Origin: Streptomyces sp. NBC_01262
Lineage (GTDB): Bacteria > Actinomycetota > Actinomycetes > Streptomycetales > Streptomycetaceae
Direction: 5' to 3'
DNA: 64,000 bases
Assembly: GCF_036226365.1 (NCBI RefSeq)
Contig: NZ_CP108462.1
Location: 3,142,501-3,206,500, forward strand
Shown here: positions 40,160 to 58,078 of the stretch, piece by piece
Position numbering within the stretch: the first letter of the stretch is position 1
Layout: every line of letters begins with the position of its first letter
Notes under the pieces: model-generated
The model's input: only the letters and a program-made list of their open reading frames with translations
Databases searched by the model: none
Told to the model about the DNA's origin: nothing
Program-made: the position numbers and the translations under genes

Positions 40160-42286
40160 ATGACCACTGACCTGACCACCCATCACATTCATTACGAGCG
40201 GGACAGATACGGCATCGTCACCCTGACGCTGGACCTGCCCGGCTCGGCGAACGTCATGAACACCGACTACCGCATCGCCATGGCCGCGGCTGTCGATCGC
40301 CTGGAGGCCGAACGCGACGGCATCTCCGGGGTCGTGGTCACCTCCGCCAAGGAGACCTTCTTCGCGGGCGGCGACCTCGACGCGCTGATCGCCGTCACCC
40401 CGGACACCGCACCCGCCTTCGCGGCCGAACTGGCCGCGATCAAGGACCAGTTGCGCCGCCTGGAGACCCTCGGCCGCCCCATCGCCGCCGCCATCAACGG
40501 CAGCGCGCTGGGCGGCGGCCTGGAGATCGCCCTCGCCTGCCACCATCGCGTCTGCCTCGACGACCCCGCCGTCCGCCTGGGCTTCCCCGAAGCCACCCTC
40601 GGCCTTCTCCCCGGCGCGGGCGGCGTCACCCGCACCGTGCGGCTGCTCGGCGTCCAGGCCGCCCTGCCGCTGCTGACCGAGGGCAGGCGGCTGCGCCCCG
40701 GCCAGGCCCGGGAGGCCGGCTGGGTCCACGAACTCGCCGCCGGGCACGACGAGCTGCTGGACAAGGCCCGCGCCTGGGTGCTGGCCAACCCCGGCGCCGT
40801 ACAGCCCTGGGACACCCCCGGCCACCAGGTGCCCGACCTCAAGCCGCTCGATCCGGCGTCGTACGCGCTGCTCGCCGCCGGCCCGGCCGTCCTGCGCAAG
40901 AAGACCCACGGCTGCTACCCGGCACCGGAGAAGATCCTCGCCGCCGCGGTGGAGGGCGCGCTGCTGGACTTCGACACCGCTCTGCGGGTCGAGAGCGGCT
41001 ATCTGCTGGAGCTGGTCACCGGCCAGGTCGCCAAGAACCTCATCGGCACCTTCTGGTTCCAGCTCAACGAACTCAAGGCGGGCCGCTCCCGTCCGTCCGG
41101 CCACGCCCCCTACCGCACGCGCAAGGTCGGCGTGCTCGGCGCGGGCATGATGGGGGCGGGCATCGCCCAGGTCAGCGCGGTCGCCGGGATCGACGTGGTG
41201 CTGAAGGACGTCAGCGCCGAGGCCGCCGAGCGCGGCCGGGCCCGGATCGCCGAGGCACTGGGCGAGCGTCACGCCACCGCCCTGGACCGGATCACCCCCA
41301 CCGGCGACGACGCCGATCTCGCCGGCTGCGACCTGGTCATCGAGGCGGTCTTCGAGGACCGCCGGCTGAAGAACACCGTCCTCGCCGCCGCAGAGTCCGC
41401 CGCCCCGCCGCACGCGGTGATCGCCTCCAACACCTCCACCCTCCCCATCACCGGCCTGGCCGACGCCGTCCCGGACCCCGATCGCTTCATCGGCCTGCAC
41501 TTCTTCTCGCCCGTCGCCCGCATGCCGCTGGTCGAGATCATCCGCGGCGAGAAGACCTCGGACGCCACCCTGGCCCGCGCCTTCGACTACGTCCTCCAGA
41601 TCGGGAAGACTCCGATCGTGGTCAACGACAGCCGCGGCTTCTACACCACCCGGGTCTTCGGTACGTACATCACCGAAGGCGCCGCGCTTGTCGCCGAGGG
41701 CGTCCACCCGGCGCTGGTCGAGAACGTCGCCAGAAAGGCCGGCATGGCCGTCGGGCCCCTCGCGGTCCTCGACGAGGTCACCCTGACCCTCCCCCTCCAG
41801 GCCCACGACCAGGCCCTCGACCAGGCCACGCCCGGCGCCCCGTACGCCGATCCCGCCTACCGGCTGCTCGACACGCTCGCCCGCGAACTCGGCCGCACCG
41901 GAAAGGCAGCCGGCGCCGGCTTCTACGACTATCCGGCCGACGGCGGTCCCAAGACGCTCTGGCCCGGCCTGACCGCACGCTGGACCAAGCCGGACGACGC
42001 CGGGGTGCCCGAACAGGACATCCACGACAGGCTGCTGTTCGTCCAGGCCCTGGAGACCGTACGCATCCTCGGCCAGGGCGTCCTGACCTCGGTCGCCGAC
42101 GCCAACATCGGTTCGGTGTACGGCATCGGCTTCGCCCCCTGGACCGGCGGCACCCTGCAGTTCGTCAACGCCTACGGCCCACAGGCCTTCGTCGACCGCG
42201 CCGACCACCTCGCCGACACCTACGGCGAACGCTTCCGGCCCCCCGCCACCCTGCGCGGGAAAGCCGGCCACGGGAAGGGCTTCTGA
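40160..42286 (+). CDS. fadB: Bifunctional enoyl-CoA hydratase/3-hydroxyacyl-CoA dehydrogenase (FadB type)
   Basis: The 708-aa protein joins a crotonase domain (FFAGGDLDAL at about 70, NGSALGGGLEIALACHHR, GFPEATLGLLPGAGG) to a 3-hydroxyacyl-CoA dehydrogenase domain. The NAD motif is VGVLGAGMMGAGIAQVSA at about 316-333; HFFSPVARMPLVEII contains the catalytic His, and NDSRGFYTTRVF follows. A second C-terminal helical domain completes the protein. It hydrates enoyl-CoA and oxidises the 3-hydroxyacyl-CoA, the two central steps of beta-oxidation. A GAGGG ribosome-binding site precedes the ATG. The stop overlaps the ATG of the LLM gene by one base. With the thiolase and the acyl-CoA dehydrogenase it makes a full beta-oxidation set. 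Confidence 0.94.
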   Translation: MTTDLTTHHIHYERDRYGIVTLTLDLPGSANVMNTDYRIAMAAAVDRLEAERDGISGVVVTSAKETFFAGGDLDALIAVTPDTAPAFAAELAAIKDQLRRLETLGRPIAAAINGSALGGGLEIALACHHRVCLDDPAVRLGFPEATLGLLPGAGGVTRTVRLLGVQAALPLLTEGRRLRPGQAREAGWVHELAAGHDELLDKARAWVLANPGAVQPWDTPGHQVPDLKPLDPASYALLAAGPAVLRKKTHGCYPAPEKILAAAVEGALLDFDTALRVESGYLLELVTGQVAKNLIGTFWFQLNELKAGRSRPSGHAPYRTRKVGVLGAGMMGAGIAQVSAVAGIDVVLKDVSAEAAERGRARIAEALGERHATALDRITPTGDDADLAGCDLVIEAVFEDRRLKNTVLAAAESAAPPHAVIASNTSTLPITGLADAVPDPDRFIGLHFFSPVARMPLVEIIRGEKTSDATLARAFDYVLQIGKTPIVVNDSRGFYTTRVFGTYITEGAALVAEGVHPALVENVARKAGMAVGPLAVLDEVTLTLPLQAHDQALDQATPGAPYADPAYRLLDTLARELGRTGKAAGAGFYDYPADGGPKTLWPGLTARWTKPDDAGVPEQDIHDRLLFVQALETVRILGQGVLTSVADANIGSVYGIGFAPWTGGTLQFVNAYGPQAFVDRADHLADTYGERFRPPATLRGKAGHGKGF

Positions 42287-43191
42287 TGACACTGACCGAT
42301 GCAGCGGGGCTCGGGCGCGTGGGGATCTGGACCGCGAGCCTGGACGCGCTGCCCCCGGCGGCGTCCGGGCAGATCGCGGCCGAGCTCGAAGCCCAGGGCT
42401 GGGGCACCCTGTGGTTCGGCGAGGCCTACGGCCGGGAGGCCTTCACCCAGGCAGGGCTGCTCCTCGCCGCCACCGGGCGCATGCGCGTAGCCACCGGCAT
42501 CGCCAACATCTGGGCGCGCGACGCGGTCGCGGCCAACGCGGCCTCCCGGACGCTGTCCGCGGCGTACGGCGGCCGGTTCGTGCTCGGGCTCGGCGTCAGC
42601 CACCGGCCACTGGTCGAGCGGGTGCGCGGCGGCAGTTACGCCAAACCGGTCTCCGCCATGCGCGAGTACCTCACGGCGATGGCGGGAGCGACCTTCTACG
42701 CCGCCGAGGCGGACGAACCACGCCCACCCGTCCTCGTCGCCGCCCTCGGACCCCGCATGCTGGAAGTGGCCCGCGAACTCGCCGACGGCAGCCATCCCTA
42801 CCTGGTGACCCCTGCCCAGACCGCCGAGGTGCGGGCGGCCCTGGGTCCGGGCAAGACCGTGGCCGTCGAGATGGGCGCCGTCCTCACCACGGATCGCGAG
42901 ACCGCGCTACGCCGGGCCCACGCCCACCTGGACATCTACACGGGCCTGCCGAACTACCGCAACAACTGGCTGCGGGCCGGCTTCGACGAGACGGACCTGA
43001 TCCGCGGCGGCTCCGACCGGCTGGCCGAGGCACTCATCGCCTGGGGCGACGAAGCGGCGATCCTCAAGCGGGTACGTGAGCACCTCGACGCCGGCGCCGA
43101 CCACGTCTGCGTCCAGGTCCTGATGGACTCGCCCTTCGACGTACCGGCCGAGCCCTGGCGGGAGCTGGCGCCCGCGCTCGTGGGCTCATGA
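42286..43191 (+). CDS. LLM-class, probably F420-dependent oxidoreductase
   Basis: The 301-aa protein is a luciferase-like (bacterial luciferase/F420-dependent reductase) TIM-barrel enzyme: VGIWTASLDALPP, ELEAQGWGTLWFGEAYGRE, VATGIANIWARDAVAANAA, FVLGLGVSHRPLVERVRG and the late DAGADHVCVQVL are typical of the probable F420-dependent family common in actinobacteria. The substrate is unknown. Its ATG overlaps the FadB stop (TGATG), so translation is coupled to the beta-oxidation genes. Its stop lies only 10 bp from the convergent stop of the acyl-CoA dehydrogenase at 43202, with no room for a separate terminator. Confidence 0.86.
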   Translation: MTLTDAAGLGRVGIWTASLDALPPAASGQIAAELEAQGWGTLWFGEAYGREAFTQAGLLLAATGRMRVATGIANIWARDAVAANAASRTLSAAYGGRFVLGLGVSHRPLVERVRGGSYAKPVSAMREYLTAMAGATFYAAEADEPRPPVLVAALGPRMLEVARELADGSHPYLVTPAQTAEVRAALGPGKTVAVEMGAVLTTDRETALRRAHAHLDIYTGLPNYRNNWLRAGFDETDLIRGGSDRLAEALIAWGDEAAILKRVREHLDAGADHVCVQVLMDSPFDVPAEPWRELAPALVGS

Positions 43192-43201
43192 CGAGCCGGC
43201 G

Positions 43202-44359
43202 CTACGAGCGGCGCGGCACCGGGATGACGTAGCGGCTGAAGACCAGCTCGCGCAGCACGTCGTCGCCGCCCTCGACGATCGACACGTAGCGGATGTCGCG
43301 GAGCAGCTTCCCGATCGGCAGCTCGTTGGTGAAGCCGAGGCCACCGAACATCTCGGAGCCGGTGCTTGCCACGTCCCAGCCGGTCTGGCCGCAGAACATC
43401 TTGGCGGTGAGGGCGGATTTGAGGGTGCCCTGCCTGGCGAAGACGGCGCCGGGGTCGGGGGCGGCCATGATGTCGTCGTAGTCGCGGGCGGCGGCCCGGC
43501 ACTGGCTCTTCATGACGTCGATCTGCATTTCCATCTGGCCGAGCTTGGCGGCGAAGACGGGGCTGTCGAGGAGCGTGGCGCCCTTGAGGGGCTTGCGCTT
43601 GGCGTAGTCCATGCAGTGGTCGCGGATGCGGCGGGCGATGCCCAGCGCGGTGGTGGCGATGAGGATGCGGCTGGCGTTGAGGCCGATTTCGAGCAGGCGC
43701 AGGCCGTTGCCTTCGAGCCGGTACGAGGCCGGGACACGGCAGTTGTCGAAGGCGACCTCGTAGGTGGCGGAGGCGCGCAGGCCGATGACGTCCCAGCGCT
43801 TGGTGATGTGGAGGCCGGGGGTGTCGCGGGGGACGAGGACGGCGAGATGGTCGGCGGGGTCCTCGGCGGAGGCGGCGACGACGACGAGGAAGTCGGCGAA
43901 GCCGGAGTTGGTGGAGAAGAACTTCTCGCCGTTGAGGACGAGTTCGGAGCCGGATCGGGTGGCGACGGTCTCGATGCGGCCGAGTTCACTGCCGGCGTTG
44001 CGCTCGCTGCCGAGGGTGGCGCAGTAGCTGCCATTGGCGGCCATGGGGGTGAGATAGGCGTCCTTCAGCTCCTCGGAGCCGTAGAGGGAGACGATGCTGG
44101 TGCCGAGGACGGAGATGAAGAGGGTGAAGGCGACGCCGGCGTCTCCGTAGGCGAGTTCGTTGACGATGTCGACGCTGTCGGAGAGGGTGAGGCCGAGGCC
44201 GCCGTTCTCCTTGGGGATCCACCAGTTGGCGAGGCCGGTCTCGCGGAACTTCTCGTAGAGGGGAAGCGGCGCTTCGGCGAGGGAGTCGAGGTATTCGTGC
44301 CGGCCCTTGAGCTCCTGGGCGACGAACCCGCGAACGGTCTTCTGGATTTCGGTGGCCAC
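43202..44359 (-). CDS. Acyl-CoA dehydrogenase homologue of the PKS operon
   Basis: The 385-aa protein has the full acyl-CoA dehydrogenase pattern: [86 protein letters not shown], and [13 protein letters not shown]. The latter keeps the Glu that corresponds to the catalytic base. I chose GTG at 44357-44359 because AGGAG lies six bases upstream; the long open frame above it is a shadow of the PKS. It follows the KSQ-PKS stop by 22 bp, so it belongs to the second PKS operon. It may oxidise an acyl chain, either a starter precursor or the polyene, or act like the flavoenzymes of other polyketide clusters. It is distinct from the beta-oxidation enzyme at 36604. Confidence 0.9.
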   Translation of the reverse strand: MATEIQKTVRGFVAQELKGRHEYLDSLAEAPLPLYEKFRETGLANWWIPKENGGLGLTLSDSVDIVNELAYGDAGVAFTLFISVLGTSIVSLYGSEELKDAYLTPMAANGSYCATLGSERNAGSELGRIETVATRSGSELVLNGEKFFSTNSGFADFLVVVAASAEDPADHLAVLVPRDTPGLHITKRWDVIGLRASATYEVAFDNCRVPASYRLEGNGLRLLEIGLNASRILIATTALGIARRIRDHCMDYAKRKPLKGATLLDSPVFAAKLGQMEMQIDVMKSQCRAAARDYDDIMAAPDPGAVFARQGTLKSALTAKMFCGQTGWDVASTGSEMFGGLGFTNELPIGKLLRDIRYVSIVEGGDDVLRELVFSRYVIPVPRRS

Positions 44360-44381
44360 GGAACACTCCTTGTCTCGGTAG

Positions 44382-52643
<8,262 letters not shown>

Positions 52644-52666
52644 AGACCCAGTTCCTTCTTCAGGCT

Positions 52667-55600
52667 TCAGGAGTGCAGTTCGGCTGCGATGTACTGCGCC
52701 AGATCGAGCGGCGTCGGATAGTCGTAGATGGAGCTGAGCGGCAGATCGAGGCCGGTCGCCTCCCGCACGCTGTTGCCGAAGTCGACGGCCGACAGCGAGG
52801 TGAACCCCAGGTCCAGGAAGTCGCCGTCCGGGTCGATGGCCTCCCCGGAGGCATGGCCCAGCGCCACGGCGCACTCCTGGAGCACAAAGGCGCAGATCTC
52901 GCTCTCGCGCTCCTCGGGCCCCAGGTCCCGCAGCCTGTCCAGGAGCGGGAGCTGCTCCTCGTCGGCGGCGTCCGGCGCTTGCGCCGGGGACGGCTCCGCC
53001 TGCTGCCGACGCCACTGCGCGAGTACGGGGAGCAGCGCGGCCAGCGCCTCGCGGTGCGCGTCGGCGTCGGCGCCCAGGAGGTGGCTGAGCCCGTCGGGGT
53101 CGTCGCCGGTGACGGCGGCCCAGAAGCGGCCCTCCGCCGAGTCGGGGGAGTGGGAGGGCGCGTCCGCGTCGAGCCAGTAGCGCTCGCGCTGGAAGGCGTA
53201 TGTCGGCAGTTCCGTACGTACGCCGTGCCCGGCGGCGGCCGGCGCGATCGGCGCGAAGTCCACGGTGTGGCCGCTCACATGGAGCCCCGCGAGGGCGCTG
53301 AGCAACTGCGTGACCTCGGGCCGGTCGCGGCGCAGCACCGGCAGGGTCACCGCGCTCGCGCCGTCGCCGCCCGCCAGGGTCTCCCTGGCCATGGCCGACA
53401 GCACGCCGTCCGGGCCCGCTTCCACGTACGCCGTCACGCCCAGCTCGCGCAGCGACGCGACGGCGTCGGCGAAGCGGACGGCCTGGCGGACATGCCGCAC
53501 CCAGTACTCCGGGTCCTCCAGCTCACCGGGCCCGGCCACGCGACCCGTCACATTCGACACGATCGGGATCTGCGGCGGGGCGTACGACAGCGAGGCGGCG
53601 ATCTCACGGAACTCGGCGAGCATCGGCTCCATCAAGGGCGAGTGGAACGCGTGCGACACGCGCAGGCGGTGCGTCTTACGCCCCAGGGCTGCCTGCGCAT
53701 GCGCGATTTCGGTGACGGCGGCCTCGGCACCCGAAATGACCACGGAGGTCGGCCCGTTGACCGCCGCGATGGACACCTCGTCCTCGCGACCGGCCAGCAG
53801 CCCGGCGATCTCTTCCTCGGTGGCCTGGACGGCCGCCATCGCGCCGCCCTCCGGCAGCGCCTGCATCAGCCGGCCCCGGGCCGCCACCAGCCGTGCGGCA
53901 TCCGCGAGCGAGAAGACACCGGCGACATGCGCGGCGGCCAGTTCGCCGACCGAGTGGCCGAGCAGGTGGTCCGCGCGTACGCCGAAGGACTCCAGGAGCC
54001 GGAAGAGCGCGACCTCGTGGGCGAACAGGGCGACCTGGGTGTACCGGGTCTGCGCCAGCAGCTCCGCTCCGCCCTCGCCCTCGTCGCCGAGGATGAGCTT
54101 GGCGAGCGGCCGGTCCAGGTGGCGGTCCAGTTCCCCGCAGGCGTCGTCGAACGCGTCGGCGTAGGCCGGGAACGCGGCGTACAGCTCCCGCCCCATGCCG
54201 ACGCGCTGGGCGCCCTGCCCGGTGAAGAGCAGCGCCACTTTGCCGGAGGCCACCCGCCCGCGCGTCACGCGGGGGTCGGGGCCGCCGTCGGCCAGCGCCC
54301 GCAGGCCCGCGAGCAGTTCGTCGCGATCGGCGCCGACGACGACGGCGCGGTGGTCGAAGTGCGTACGGGAGGCGAGCAGCGCCCCGGCCGTGGCGGCGAG
54401 GTCAAGCTCAGGGCGGGCGGCGGCGAACTCCCGCAGCGCCACCGCCTGCTGGGCCAGGGCCCGGGGGCTGCGGGCCGACAGGACCCAGGGCAGGGCGGCG
54501 GCGGCCGGGGGTGCGTCCGGCGCGTCCTCGACCACGGGCTCGGGGTCGGGGTCGGGGTCGGGGTCGGCCTGTTCGAGGATGACGTGGGCGTTCGTACCGC
54601 TGATGCCGAAGGAGGAGACGCCCGCGCGGCGGGGGCGGCCGGTGGCGGGCCAGTCCCGCTGCTCGGTGAGGAGCTCGACGGCGCCGGCCGACCAGTCGAC
54701 GTGCGGGGAGGGCTCGTCGACGTGCAGGGTCGCGGGCAGGAGCCCGTTCCGGATCGCCATGACCATCTTGATGACGCCACCGACCCCGGCGGCGGCCTGG
54801 GTGTGCCCGACGTTGGACTTCAGCGACCCGAGCCACAGGGGCCGTTCCCGCTCCTGCCCGTAGGTGGCGAGCAGCGCCTGCGCCTCGATCGGGTCGCCGA
54901 GGGCGGTGCCGGTGCCGTGCGCCTCGACGGCGTCGACATCGGAGGCGGACAGCCCGGCTTGGGCCAGCGCCTGCCGGATGACCCGTTCCTGGGAGGGGCC
55001 GTTGGGGGCCGTGAGGCCGTTGCTCGCGCCGTCCTGGTTGACGGCGGAGCCGCGTACGACGGCCAGGACCGGGTGGCCGTTGGCGCGGGCGTCGCTGAGG
55101 CGCTCAAGGAGCAACAGGCCTACGCCCTCGGACCAGCCGGTGCCGTCGGCGGCGGCGGCGAAGGCCTTGGAGCGCCCGTCGGGGGCGAGGCCGCGCTGGC
55201 GGCTGAACTCGACGAAGACCCCGGGGGTGGCCATGACGGTGGAGCCGCCGGCCACGGCCAGTTCGCACTCGCCGCGCCGCAGGGACTGGGCGGCGAGGTG
55301 CAGGGTGACCAGGGAGGAGGAGCAAGCGGTGTCGACGGTGATGGCCGGGCCCTCGAAGCCGAAAGTGTAGGAGAGCCGGCCGGAGGCGACGCTGGCCGCG
55401 CTGCCGATGCCGAGCAACCCCTCGACCTCCTTGGGGGTCTGCTGGAACCGCCAGGCGTAGTCCTGGTACATCACGCCCGTGAACACGCCGACCTGCCGGC
55501 CGCGCAGTTCGGCGGGCACGATCCCGGCCCGTTCGAACGTCTCCCAGGCGGTCTCCAGGAGCAGCCGCTGCTGCGGGTCGATGGCGACCGCCTCACGGGG

Positions 55601-55984
55601 CGGCAGCCCGAAGAACCCGGCGTCGAAATCGGCGGCGCCGTAAAGGAATCCGCCGAGGGTGGAATAGGTCTTTCCGGTCGCCGCCGGATCCGGATCGTAC
55701 AATTCCGCCGTGGGCCAGCCGCGGTTCTCCGGGAACTCCCCGATGGCGTCCACACCGTCGGCGACGAGCCGCCACAGCGCCTCCGGGGAATCGACGCCTC
55801 CGGGATAGCGGCAGCCCATCGCCACAATGGCGATGGGTTCGTGTTCCCTGGCCGATTCCCTGGCGGTGACCTCGTCCAGCCGTCGCTGCGTCTGGTGAAG
55901 GGCGGTGGTGGTCCGCTTCAGGTATTCCCGGAGCTTTTCCTCATTCGAGTTCGCGGTCGTGTTCGCGTTCTTGTTCGTCGTCAT
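52667..55984 (-). CDS. Type I PKS, minimal module KS-AT-ACP (proposed module 6)
   Basis: The 1105-aa protein has an N-terminal docking coil ([19 protein letters not shown]), KS at about 48-475 (DTACSSS near 219, EAHGTGT, NVGHTQ), AT with GHSVGE near 677 and HAFHS near 778 (malonyl), and an ACP with GFTSL near 1061. The roughly 150 residues between AT and ACP show no DH, KR or ER motif, so the beta-ketone is kept. No C-terminal docking helix follows the ACP, which suits hand-over to an NRPS C domain. Despite being upstream of the loading module in the operon, it therefore looks like the last PKS module. The KS-AT linker holds a low-complexity [10 protein letters not shown] run. Its start overlaps the thioesterase stop (ATGA). 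Confidence 0.93.
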   Translation of the reverse strand: MTTNKNANTTANSNEEKLREYLKRTTTALHQTQRRLDEVTARESAREHEPIAIVAMGCRYPGGVDSPEALWRLVADGVDAIGEFPENRGWPTAELYDPDPAATGKTYSTLGGFLYGAADFDAGFFGLPPREAVAIDPQQRLLLETAWETFERAGIVPAELRGRQVGVFTGVMYQDYAWRFQQTPKEVEGLLGIGSAASVASGRLSYTFGFEGPAITVDTACSSSLVTLHLAAQSLRRGECELAVAGGSTVMATPGVFVEFSRQRGLAPDGRSKAFAAAADGTGWSEGVGLLLLERLSDARANGHPVLAVVRGSAVNQDGASNGLTAPNGPSQERVIRQALAQAGLSASDVDAVEAHGTGTALGDPIEAQALLATYGQERERPLWLGSLKSNVGHTQAAAGVGGVIKMVMAIRNGLLPATLHVDEPSPHVDWSAGAVELLTEQRDWPATGRPRRAGVSSFGISGTNAHVILEQADPDPDPDPEPVVEDAPDAPPAAAALPWVLSARSPRALAQQAVALREFAAARPELDLAATAGALLASRTHFDHRAVVVGADRDELLAGLRALADGGPDPRVTRGRVASGKVALLFTGQGAQRVGMGRELYAAFPAYADAFDDACGELDRHLDRPLAKLILGDEGEGGAELLAQTRYTQVALFAHEVALFRLLESFGVRADHLLGHSVGELAAAHVAGVFSLADAARLVAARGRLMQALPEGGAMAAVQATEEEIAGLLAGREDEVSIAAVNGPTSVVISGAEAAVTEIAHAQAALGRKTHRLRVSHAFHSPLMEPMLAEFREIAASLSYAPPQIPIVSNVTGRVAGPGELEDPEYWVRHVRQAVRFADAVASLRELGVTAYVEAGPDGVLSAMARETLAGGDGASAVTLPVLRRDRPEVTQLLSALAGLHVSGHTVDFAPIAPAAAGHGVRTELPTYAFQRERYWLDADAPSHSPDSAEGRFWAAVTGDDPDGLSHLLGADADAHREALAALLPVLAQWRRQQAEPSPAQAPDAADEEQLPLLDRLRDLGPEERESEICAFVLQECAVALGHASGEAIDPDGDFLDLGFTSLSAVDFGNSVREATGLDLPLSSIYDYPTPLDLAQYIAAELHS
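54538..54570. repeat. Hexamer simple repeat in KS-AT linker
   Basis: Four to five tandem copies of GGGGTC encode the alternating Asp-Pro linker of the KS-AT-ACP protein on the minus strand. In-frame length variation by slippage is expected, with little effect on the flanking domains. Confidence 0.6.
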
Positions 55985-56814
55985 GCGAACGTCTTCCCCC
56001 TGCGTATATCGGCGCCCATACGGCTGGTGATCGCGTTCAGCACGTTCGCCGGCCAGTCGGTGAGATAGAAATGCCCGCCGCCGGGAAAGACCTGGATCTC
56101 GGCATCGCCCCGGGTGGTGTGGTCGCGCCAGGCCTCGGCCTCGTCGAGGGTGGTGGTGGGGTCGGTGTCGCCGACCAGGACGGTGACCGGGCAGTCGATC
56201 CGTACGCCCGTGTCGGAGCGGTAGGTCTCGACGGCCTTGTAGTCGTTACGGATGGAGGGCAGCGCCATCCGCATGATCTCCTCGTTGCCCAGCACCCGGG
56301 AGTCCGTGCCGCTGAGGTCGCGCAACTGCGCGATGATGCCGTTGTCGTCGCGCTTGTGCACCTGGTCGGGCCGGGTACGCGACGGTGCGCGGCGGGCCGA
56401 GGCGAAGAAGCGGGCGGGGGCGGGGAGCCCGGCGTCGGCCAGCCGCAGGGCGGTCTCGAAGGCGACGGTGGCGCCCATGCTGTGGCCGAAGAAGGCGAAG
56501 GGGCGCCCGCCGTCGGCGAATTGCCGGAAATCGTCGAATACCCGGTCGGCGAGCTCGGGGACATTGTCGATGAGGGGTTCCCGGCTGCGGTCCTGGCGGC
56601 CGGGGTACTGGACGGCGAGGACATCGATTTCCGGCGCGAGGGCCTGGGACGCGGGAAAGTAGAAACTGGCCGATCCACCCGCGTGCGGAAAGCAGACCAG
56701 GAGCGGGGCGTCGGGATCGGCGGGGTGATAATGACGCAGCCAGGGGCTTTGGGTGACCGAGTTCCTCGCGCTCTGCATACCGCTGGTGGCACTGTTCGTG
56801 CTGCTCTTCATCAT
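55981..56814 (-). CDS. Type II (editing) thioesterase
   Basis: The 277-aa protein is a stand-alone thioesterase of the GrsT/RifR type: [17 protein letters not shown] at about 39-55, [12 protein letters not shown] with the nucleophilic Ser near 109, GDTDPTT with the Asp, and [12 protein letters not shown] with the catalytic His. It hydrolyses stalled or mis-primed acyl groups from carrier proteins of the assembly line; it does not normally release the product. It is the first gene of the second PKS operon, behind a promoter with the shared repeats, and its TGA overlaps the next ATG. Two adjacent ATGs compete; the second (56811) has the better distance to GGAG and would shorten the protein by one residue. 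Confidence 0.93.
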   Translation of the reverse strand: MMKSSTNSATSGMQSARNSVTQSPWLRHYHPADPDAPLLVCFPHAGGSASFYFPASQALAPEIDVLAVQYPGRQDRSREPLIDNVPELADRVFDDFRQFADGGRPFAFFGHSMGATVAFETALRLADAGLPAPARFFASARRAPSRTRPDQVHKRDDNGIIAQLRDLSGTDSRVLGNEEIMRMALPSIRNDYKAVETYRSDTGVRIDCPVTVLVGDTDPTTTLDEAEAWRDHTTRGDAEIQVFPGGGHFYLTDWPANVLNAITSRMGADIRRGKTFA

Positions 56815-56876
56815 TTCTCCTCGCGTCCTCGCGGTGGACCACGGTCCTGCCCCGGCAAACCGTTGGCGCTGCACCG

Positions 56877-56932
56877 AGTCTAGGAACGCGCAATAGTGCC
56901 AAGACCCCCTGGACCGCCCCCTATGCCCCCCT
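56877..56932 (-). promoter_or_regulatory. Cluster promoter with three AGGGGG repeats (second PKS operon)
   Basis: On the minus strand AGGGGG begins at 56932, 56922 and 56910 (steps of 10 and 12 bp). A -10-like TAGACT (56882-56877) lies 28 nt below the last copy. Same layout as the promoters at 8.7 and 34.8 kb. It is 63 bp upstream of the thioesterase start, in the 224-bp gap that it shares with the divergent HypE-like gene, whose own promoter I cannot place. Confidence 0.62.
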
Positions 56933-57038
56933 GATTCGAACACCGTCCGACGGCGGCGTGTGGCGTACGGAAGAAGCCCCGGAGAACACTGGGACCGGTG
57001 CCCGACGGGGCGCCACGGGAGGGGGAGGTGGGCTTGCC

Positions 57039-58061
57039 GTGGCGATCGACGCGAGTGCGAGAGGGAATGCGGAAGCGACAGCGCATGCGCATGCCTGGCC
57101 GGCACAGCAGGTGGCACTCGACCAGGACGCGGACGTGGGTGTGCTGGTGGCGGAGGCGCTCGGCGCGGTGGGGGACGGGTCCGCCGGCGAATCGGGGGCG
57201 CTTGCCGGACTCGCGGTCACCACCCGGGTCTTCACCGCCGACCCGCCCTTCTTCGACAACGGTGACATCGGCCGGCTCGCGGTCTGCGGAGCCGTCAACG
57301 ACCTCGCCGCCACCGGTGCCGAGCCGCGTCAGCTCGCCCTGGGCATCGTCCTGGAGGCCGGGCTGCCGCTACGGCTCCTGCACCGGCTCACCGACTCGCT
57401 GCGCGACGCCGCCCGCGAGGCCGGCGTCGCCGTCGCGGCGGTCGACGCCCGCGTCGTGCGGGCCGGCGAGGCCGACCGCGTACTGGTCACCGCCACCGCC
57501 CTCGGCACCCGCCGGTACCCGGCGCTGCGCCCGGCCGCCCTCCGGCCCGGCGACCGCATCCTGGTCACCGCCCCGCTCGGCGACCACGCCGCCCATCTCA
57601 TGTCCCTGCGCGGCGCCCTGGGCTACGAGCGCCTCGTCCCCACCGACTGCGCCCCCCTCGCAGGCATCCTCGCCGGCCTGGTCCCCCGGCTCCGCTACGC
57701 CCGCCCCGTCACCGCGGGCGGCCTCGCCGCCGTCCTGCGGACCTGCGCCGCCGCAAGCGGCCTGGCGCTGCGCGTCGACGAGCCCGCCCTCCCCGTACGC
57801 GAGGAAACCCGCGCCGTGCTAGCCGCCCTCGGCCTCGACCCGCTCGACGCGGCCTGTGCGGGGGTGCTGTGCCTGTTCGTCCCGCCGGACGCGGCGGGCG
57901 GTGTGCTTCAGACGCTGCGCGCGCATGCGTACGGCGGCGACTCGGTCGCGGTCGGCGAGGTGCTGGCGGACGGCCCGGGAACCGTACAGCTGGCGGGCCC
58001 GGACGGCGTCTCACGCCCCCTGCTGCCGCCCGCCGACCCGCCCGCGGCCAGGCTTCGCTAG
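57039..58061 (+). CDS. HypE-like AIR-synthase (PurM) family protein
   Basis: The 340-aa protein resembles HypE, the ATP-dependent dehydratase of hydrogenase cyanide-ligand synthesis. It has the signature PPFFDNGDIGRLAVCGAVNDLAATGA (the D-N-G-D-I-G and V-N-D-L-A blocks of the AIRS N-domain) and a C-terminal PurM-like domain with ITVTAPLGDHA-type and late ALGLDPLDAACAG segments. True HypE ends in a Pro-Arg-Ile-Cys motif whose Cys carries the substrate; here the end is PAARLR with no Cys, and no hydrogenase genes are near. It is therefore an AIRS-family enzyme of unknown, probably ATP-dependent, role. I chose GTG 57039, behind a GGAGG; an open frame continues to 56958. It converges with kynU, 13 bp apart. 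Confidence 0.75.
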   Translation: MAIDASARGNAEATAHAHAWPAQQVALDQDADVGVLVAEALGAVGDGSAGESGALAGLAVTTRVFTADPPFFDNGDIGRLAVCGAVNDLAATGAEPRQLALGIVLEAGLPLRLLHRLTDSLRDAAREAGVAVAAVDARVVRAGEADRVLVTATALGTRRYPALRPAALRPGDRILVTAPLGDHAAHLMSLRGALGYERLVPTDCAPLAGILAGLVPRLRYARPVTAGGLAAVLRTCAAASGLALRVDEPALPVREETRAVLAALGLDPLDAACAGVLCLFVPPDAAGGVLQTLRAHAYGGDSVAVGEVLADGPGTVQLAGPDGVSRPLLPPADPPAARLR

Positions 58062-58078
58062 GGCCTGTCCGGGCCTAG
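58058..58078. terminator. Imperfect palindrome joining two convergent stop codons
   Basis: CTAGGGCC and its near-inverted copy GGGCCTAG flank a 5-nt centre. The TAG stops of the HypE-like gene (58059-58061) and kynureninase (58075-58077) are parts of the arms. It may act as a weak shared terminator. The sequence CTAGGGCCTGTCCGG also differs by one base from the outer end of the fold-back element at 30553. Confidence 0.45.

Noticed and set aside
52644..53015. N-terminal extension of the KSQ protein
   Set aside because: It overlaps the end of the KS-AT-ACP gene in another frame and has no domain similarity. The ATG at 52643 has a good ribosome-binding site.
55981..56814. Type II thioesterase as the product-releasing enzyme
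   Set aside because: It has the sequence of editing thioesterases, with a Ser nucleophile, and is not next to the NRPS. The Cys enzyme at 33893 fits release better.
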